From Carallia brachiata (Eukaryota; Streptophyta; Magnoliopsida; Malpighiales; Rhizophoraceae), in the NCBI GenBank assembly GCA_021464245.1, contig JADCRB010000016.1:15160526-15224525 (forward strand): DNA of 64,000 bases. Direction: 5' to 3'. Below, piece by piece: positions 57,704-64,000 of this stretch (the stretch's first letter is position 1; each line of letters begins with the position of its first letter). The notes under the pieces were generated by a model. It made no database searches. It saw only the letters and a program-made list of their open reading frames with translations, and was not told where the DNA came from. The position numbers were made by a program, and so were the translations under genes.

Positions 57704-60239
57704 ATGGAGTGGAGTGCTTGCATGGAATATGAGAAGCTCGTGATCAGGATGACCACTCCCAGGTTGGTTGATTGATTGAATTTCTCTTTTTTGATCCTTT
57801 CGTTGACAACGATTCTTGAAAACTCCATCTGGGGTTTCTTGTTTTCTCGGTTGTTTTTTTTTTTTTTTTTTTTTTACAATTTTGGTTTTTAGTTTACCTC
57901 AAAGTTTTGAACTGCCCGTGTCTGATCTTGGTTTTTGTCTTCCCGTTGGTTTTGGAGACTCATACTGTAATAACGATTTTTTTTTTTTTTTAAAATTTAT
58001 GTCCCGAAATCTTTACTTCCTATTTATCTGAAATTAAGATCTCGATATTTAATAATCTTCCATTTTCTTGCTCTTTTTCTAGAAAATTTGTCCGAAATTA
58101 GTGCGGATTTCCGTATTATTTTCGTCTAATTATTCTGATAATTATTTTGTTGACTTTTTCTTCTGATTTTTACCCACTCTTACCGGAAGCTTACAAAGTA
58201 TTAATTAATGCTTAATAAGACCTTTTCAAAGGTTGTTTTCATACTTAGGATTTTCCCTTTTTTCCTTTTCTTTTTTTTTCTTGCTTGAATTTAAAGTTCA
58301 AAGTTTGGAAATTTGAAGAAAATAATTTCCACTGACTTGACCTTGTTCTCTGTGTTTCCAGAGTGGTCATCGACAATGCGGCCTGCCCCACTGCGACCGT
58401 CGTCAAGGTAAGCCTTCCACGAAGCACACTTCAGGGAAACACTAATCAAAGAAAAACCCACAAAATTTTTCTGCAAAAAAATGGCTTGGTTATTTGACTA
58501 ATTTTCCTTTCATTATTTTCCGGGTTTTTTTTTTTTTTTCAGGTTGATAGCGCCAGAAGGCATGGGATCTTGCTGGAGGCTGTTCAGGTCCTTACAGACC
58601 TCAACCTCTCCATTAAAAAGGCTTACATTTCCTCTGATGGGCGTTGGTTTATGGATGGTATTAATTTTGGTTTTTTTTCCCCTTTTGTAAAGTATTTTTT
58701 AGGTTTTTTTTTTTTTTTTTTTTTAATTCCATTCATCAGATCAGTTTGGTCTTGTTTTGGAAGTTGTCTTGACGGGTTGTCTAATAATTTAATTTCGGAT
58801 CTGCAGTTTTTTATGTGACCGATTTGAATGGAAATAAATTGACTGATGGAAGCGTTATTAATTACATGGAGCAGGTAAATTGTTATGCTTAAAGCACGTT
58901 TCTTGTGTTTACCTCTATTTGATTGGATACAATAATTCCTTTTCTCTTCAGAAACTGAAATATCGTTTTTTTTTTGTCCCCCTTGTTTTGGACGTTATTT
59001 GCAGTCACTTGGGACCATTCACAATCGTAGAACCAACAGTTATGATGGTTTAACTGCTTTAGAACTCACTGGCACTGACCGGGTTGGCCTTCTTTCTGAG
59101 GTGTTTGCTGTACTAGCCGATCTGCAATGCAATGTGGTGGAGGCTAAGGTTTGGACTCATAATGGCCGGATTGCTTCTTTAATCTATGTTAAGGACTGTG
59201 ATCTGGGTACCCCGATTGAGGACTCGCAAAAGATCGATAGGATTGAGGCACGTTTGAGGAATGTTTTAAAGGGGGATAATGATATTAGAAGTGCGAAAAC
59301 TTTGGTTTCAATGGCAGTTACCCATACAGAAAGGAGATTGCATCAGATGATGTTTGCTGATAGGGACTATGAGAGGGAGCCTATTTTGCAGCATAATACA
59401 GATTCTCCAGTAGTGACCGTGCAGAATTGGGTGGAGAGAGGTTATTCGGTTGTGAATGTTCAGTGCAAGGATCGGACGAAGCTTTTGTTTGATGTTGTAT
59501 GCACGTTGACAGACATGGAATATGTTGTATTTCATGCTACAATCAAGACGGCAGGAGACAGGGCATCTTTGGTATGTATCCGGTACTTGTATCATTTTAA
59601 ATTTTCTATTGACAGCAGTTGTAAACCAGATTATTGACATTCTGTTTCATTTCCATCGTTTTAGGAATTTTATATAAGGCACACAGATGGAACCCCAATC
59701 AGTTCAGAGCCTGAGAGGCAACGTGTGATCCAATGCCTACAAGCTGCTGTCAAGAGAAGAGCATCTGAGGTAATTGTTATATTCTGATTCTTAATTCTCC
59801 ATTGAATTTTGATTGATTATACCTGTCAGGTTTATTTTGTGAAATGTTAAACTGAACCATTTGTGATCAACAGGGTGTGAGGCTAGAATTGTGCATGCCA
59901 GATAGGCAGGGGCTTTTAGCAGATGTGACGAGAACATTTCGCGAAAATGGTCTCAATGTGACGAGGGCCGAGGTGTCCACCACGAGCGACATGGCTCTAA
60001 ATGTATTCTACGTAACTGATGCAAGTGGCAACCCTGCAGATCCTATGATAATCGAATCTGTTCGACAAAAGATCGGGTTGAGTAGTTTGAAAGTGAAGGA
60101 ATTGCCACCATTGGTGTACCATCAAGAAGCGAAAAGGGAAGAGCAAGATGGAGGGGTTGCTGGGGCCGTGTTGCTATCTCTTGGGAGTATAGTGAGGAGG
60201 AATCTATACAATTTGGGATTAATCAGATCATATTCTTAA
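57704..60239 (+). CDS. ACR8: ACT-domain repeat protein, ACR8-like, seven exons
   Basis: ACR proteins have four ACT domains and are thought to sense small ligands such as amino acids. Exons: 57704-57762, 58362-58407, 58543-58657, 58807-58874, 59005-59571, 59665-59769 and 59874-60239. Every intron is GT-AG and the phases agree, giving 441 residues, the normal ACR4/ACR8 length. The start [20 protein letters not shown] is family-typical. ACT1 is at about 37-115 ([20 protein letters not shown]), ACT2 about 114-190 ([19 protein letters not shown]), ACT3 about 250-315 ([20 protein letters not shown]) and ACT4 about 321-395 ([20 protein letters not shown]). Each shows the ligand-site pattern D-R-x-G/K-L-L in its first loop-helix. 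The C-terminal [20 protein letters not shown] with SYS matches ACR8-type tails. No disruption was seen, so this is a functional-looking gene. Confidence 0.95.
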
Positions 60240-60840
60240 AGTGCAACTTTAGAAAAAAAAAAAAAAAGGGGGACATATCTGGGGTTAGGCAACAGAGATT
60301 TCATTCATCGTTCTTTTGGTGGCATATTCTTTGCTTCAGGCTTGGGCTTGTGTTCTGTACATAAAGGTGGAATTTGGTGATAGTAGTAGTTATATAGTTG
60401 GGGTTGGTTGGTTGAATTGATAGAGACACACAGTAGGGCACCTCCACAATATTTTGCTTTTAAAATTACTTTGTTTGAAGGGAAGATTTGAACTAGGAGA
60501 AGAGAGATAGATGGAACATTGTAGAAGTGCTGGTGGAAGCTTGTGATTAATATAAGTTTGTTGCTGGCTGGCAGATAAAGAAGTAAAATTAAGTAGATGG
60601 GAAAATCAATAGCTTCTCATACAGCACACCTTTTGTACATAACGAACATTTTAATATTATATAGAGTTTTAATGGTTGACTTGAGTATTCTTTTACATTA
60701 TTCTTGCACAATCTCTCCCTCTCTCTCTCATAAACGAAGTGGCCCTACGTTAGTGGAATGTAAGAATCTATTGCAAACATATGGTCTTGTTAAGTTGAAT
60801 GTGAGATAATAAATGAGAGATACTATTAGGTGCAAGTTGG
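60240..60840 (+). other. 3' UTR region of the ACR8-like gene
   Basis: Begins with a short A run (60252-60267) after the stop. A polyadenylation-type AATAAATG lies at about 60809. Other weaker signals occur near 60550, so the exact end is not fixed by sequence. Confidence 0.4.
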
Positions 60841-63800
60841 CGACCAAACTTTCAAATCAATCGCCAGTTTACTACTTTACTTAATGCATTGTAGAATAAT
60901 TTTGAATAAATTCATTACTTTTTGGGTCTATAATTCCAAATAAAACGTAACAATCCCTTAAGGTGTTATCAAAGGAAATAGAGGAGACTTTACCTTGCCT
61001 ATTATATTTTAGTGGTTGAAATTTAAATTTTTATTTTAAAAACTTTAATTTTAGAGTGATGTGTAAAATTTATGATAAATAAAAAACATGAGATTTATCT
61101 CTGAAAAAAAATGTAGGTGTCTACCATGATCTTTTATTGTGAAAAATTTTTATGAATCTTGTAAAAGTGGTTACAAATATCTTTATTGAATTAATAAATA
61201 ATTGCAAATAGGTGAATATTTCAGTGTCTATGCCGGATTTTGAGAGAGTACAGCCGAGTTCTTCGGGGGAATCTCATTTAAATGTAAGGTATGGTTTTAG
61301 ATGGCAAAACATTGAATGTAAGATCATAAAGCAGAGAGAATTTTGCTTTTTCTAATAAATAAAAAAACAGACTGTTTTATGCAAAAACTTTAAAAGTCAT
61401 ACCGAAAGAAAGCCCAAAGCTACTACTCGTAGAAGTCTCCTTTAATACTTTTCCATTCAAAGGTGCCGTTTTCCTTGACAAATGAGTAGGGATTTTAAAC
61501 GAGGATTCCATAAAGTGAATATTTTCTTCCCGATTTCAAATCGAAGAATTAGAAAGTCAGTCCCAAAATTATTTTTTTTATCATTAAAAAGTATATTAAA
61601 CTATAAATTATAAAACATAAATAATTCTCTTTTTTACATAAATTTTATATTTTATTTAAGGTATTTATTAATTTTACTCTTTTTTTTATGAAAAAAATTA
61701 ACTCATAATCTAATATTATATAAATATTATTTTAAATTTTTTTATTTAAATAAATCCTACTTATTGTATAATATAAGATCATGAATAAATTACACCTATT
61801 TAAAAAAAAATTAAAACAGAAATTCCTTTTATTTTGAACTTAAAAACTCTAAGATAAAATTTAACTTTTAACTTGTTGCTGCCTAAGGACTTAAAATTGT
61901 GGTTATGAGTTCAAACTAATTTAAAAACTCTTCTTTTTTCCCCTGTTTGGACGGATCAATGGGACAATAGCTAATTACTTAAAATCATCATTTTGGCACC
62001 AATGGTAACTACAACAAACTGCAAGTGGATAACTTGAGTCGCCATTCTCGGTATTTATTTATTATTAATATAATCATACAAATGGATTATGTGATTTTAT
62101 GTCATTAATACATTAGTAGCGAGGTTGGCGTTATCCAACTAACCACGCGACGTGGAAATTTGACAGTAAATCTATATATAATTAAACTTTTAATTAGAAT
62201 TTGAATTTCTTTGTAATACCAGTGCTTGTATCTTATCGGAAAAGATATTTTGAAAATTATTAGTATTCAGACAGTGAATTCTTACAGGAAAAGATTAAAC
62301 TAGAACATCAATGGTAATTCTCAGCATGGATTCAAGGGAGCCGTGGCGACCATTCCACCCTTTTCATGTCTTTTTTTGTTGTTTAAAAAAAAAGGCGTCA
62401 TAAAACTAAGAAAGATAAGTAACAAGTCTTTGGGTATCGACGCCAGCTGTCCCCGACGGTCATGACAAGGCGACGGTGTCGACCGACCAAAGAACCGGTA
62501 AAAGTGCCGTAAAAGTCGGGCATTTGTATTCTGAGCTGGCAATTGTGGAGAGCCAGAAAAAGCACAGCTGTTGAAGAGTGAGTGAAGTCGAACGAGACTA
62601 TACAGATATAATTAAAAAAATATATAAAAAATACATAATAAATTTAATAATATTTAATAATTTATTTTTAATTAATTATATTTTTTATAATTAAATAATC
62701 TATATCACCACATATTTACTACACTTATATAATTGCGATACTGAAAATTTTTTCAATATTCCCAAATTCTCTGTCGTAAATTGGTGGGAAAGAAGTTAGT
62801 CACACTCACAAACTCTTGTTCACAATTTTCATCCTAATTTTTTTTTTCTTTTCCATTTTTAAGTAACAATTGACATCCTAAGTTACTTTTACCGAGTACT
62901 GCTAATTCCACTAGCTATTAGAATTATAGATTTTATCAATAATAGGTTATTAATGATTTCAATCAAATTTAAGATTGAAATTTGGTTGTTAATTGAATTA
63001 TAGAAATTTTTAGTTTTAGCAGAAAATTTTCTGACAAGTGGGCTTTTGATTTTTTTTAAGTGCCTCCAAAAAAATTTGTGTATAAAAGGATATATTATCT
63101 CTCAGAAGATATTCAATAATTAAAAACTTAAACTTCTATTTTTTAAATTTTAGATTTTAATTCTAGAAATTGAGATAAAATGTATAAAAATTGAGAGTTT
63201 TAGTCTTTTTGTGTAACTTACAACTCAATTGAGTATGTTAATTAAAAAAAGAAATATTTTAGAAAGTAATATAGACCTCATTTTCTAGTAGTCCTTTAAT
63301 AGATATTGTATATAAAATCATTATGAACAGAATCAGGAGATGGGTTGTTGTTATATCCTCTATATATGAACTTGAAATTAACAAAAAAAAATATATGAAC
63401 TTGAAAATGCCTCTCAAGGTATCAATCTGTGATTCCTAAAAGATCACGTGCATTATTATCCTAGAAAATGCTTCCACATGTAAGATTCGAGTTGCAAGTT
63501 CACATTGGATGAGTGCCGATCGGTATAATGACCAAACACTTTATGCCAAAGGTAGAGGCATATTTGAAGTTGTAAGCCATCTCTGATTCTTATGTTTTGC
63601 AGCCCATTTGCTGAAAAGAAGAGTTTACAAGTCAATTCTGTTATTAGGAATATACAATTTTTTTAAGCCAAAAGCAAGATAGAGGAAGTCTAGAAGTTTA
63701 AAGTTAAAACCAACAAGATCAAGCTCTGTAAAGCACTCTTGCCATGGCTTTATATTGTGATTAGTGGAAGAACTGAATATATACTTCGCATATCTTCACT

Positions 63801-64000
63801 GTGTTTAGTCAGTGATTCTACTATGCATAGGCTAGTTGCGGCCAAGTATAAAAATTTGAGGCGAGATACAAAATTCGAACCTCAAACCTCATTGATACTA
63901 AAATTTTTATCTCCTATGCATTTAAGCTTAAATGAAAAATGAATTTAGTAAGTGATTCCAGCTTAATATTCAACTTCAAGATATATACTGTAGAAGGGAG
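60841..64000. other. intergenic DNA, no gene seen
   Basis: AT-rich, holding the second copy of the 4618 repeat (61669-61828). A GC-rich patch at 62330-62560 gives no recognisable protein. A SINE-like B box (minus strand GAGGTTCGAATTTTG) occurs near 63870. Confidence 0.45.
61669..61828 (+). repeat. dispersed AT-rich repeat, copy 2
   Basis: Matches 4618-4776 in order of landmarks (TTTATTTAAAT, TTATTGTATA, GAATAAATTA, A run, ATTCCT). It is preceded by sequence of the short interspersed family seen at 36565 and 56000. Confidence 0.45.

Overview
This is nuclear DNA of a eudicot plant. It is AT-rich with long A/T runs, the genes have GT-AG introns, and the recognisable proteins are plant-specific families (A20/AN1 stress-associated protein, AT-hook nuclear-localized protein, ACR-type ACT-repeat protein). 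The transposons are plant types: a Tat-lineage Ty3/Gypsy element, a SIRE/Maximus-like Copia solo LTR, and Tourist-like and Mutator-like MITEs. The sequence does not settle the species; a rosid tree crop would fit. No viral, bacterial or CRISPR sequence was recognised.

Layout. 1-4,900: no gene; AT-rich DNA and a GC-richer decayed block (3.4-4.6 kb). 5,118-5,686: an intronless SAP5-like A20/AN1 zinc-finger gene (+) with a one-base frameshift inside the AN1 finger. 8,734-11,478: a TATA-led, probably spliced gene of unknown function (+) whose last exon carries a frame-breaking 105-bp internal duplication. 12,300-13,120: joined, decayed pieces of a TBC Rab-GAP gene and a Cys-rich, CHFR-like gene (-). 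13,974-16,085: a Copia-type solo LTR with a perfect 5-bp target duplication (CTTTG) and an internal array of six ~180-bp repeats. 19,779-20,720: an intact intronless clade-A AHL gene (-). 22-38.7 kb: gene-poor DNA with MITEs and SINE-like remnants. 38,824-47,608: a complete but mutated Tat-lineage Gypsy element (-) with LTRs, target duplication GTGTT, PPT, PBS-like site, RT, two RNase H domains and integrase. Between integrase and 3' LTR it holds an open frame for a WUSCHEL-like (WOX) homeodomain. It is inserted in an older hAT-like element (38,724-48,611). 54-56.6 kb: two Tourist-like MITEs. 57,339-60,840: an intact seven-exon ACR8-like gene (+) with an ACGT-core-rich promoter.

The host genes (SAP, AHL, ACR8-like) are independent loci, each with its own signals, and do not form a pathway cluster. 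The most unusual content is inside the Gypsy element: the captured homeodomain frame with a TATA box upstream, six tandem units each carrying a TATAAAAGG box in the element's direction, and a duplicated integrase-end/spacer block placed ahead of pol.
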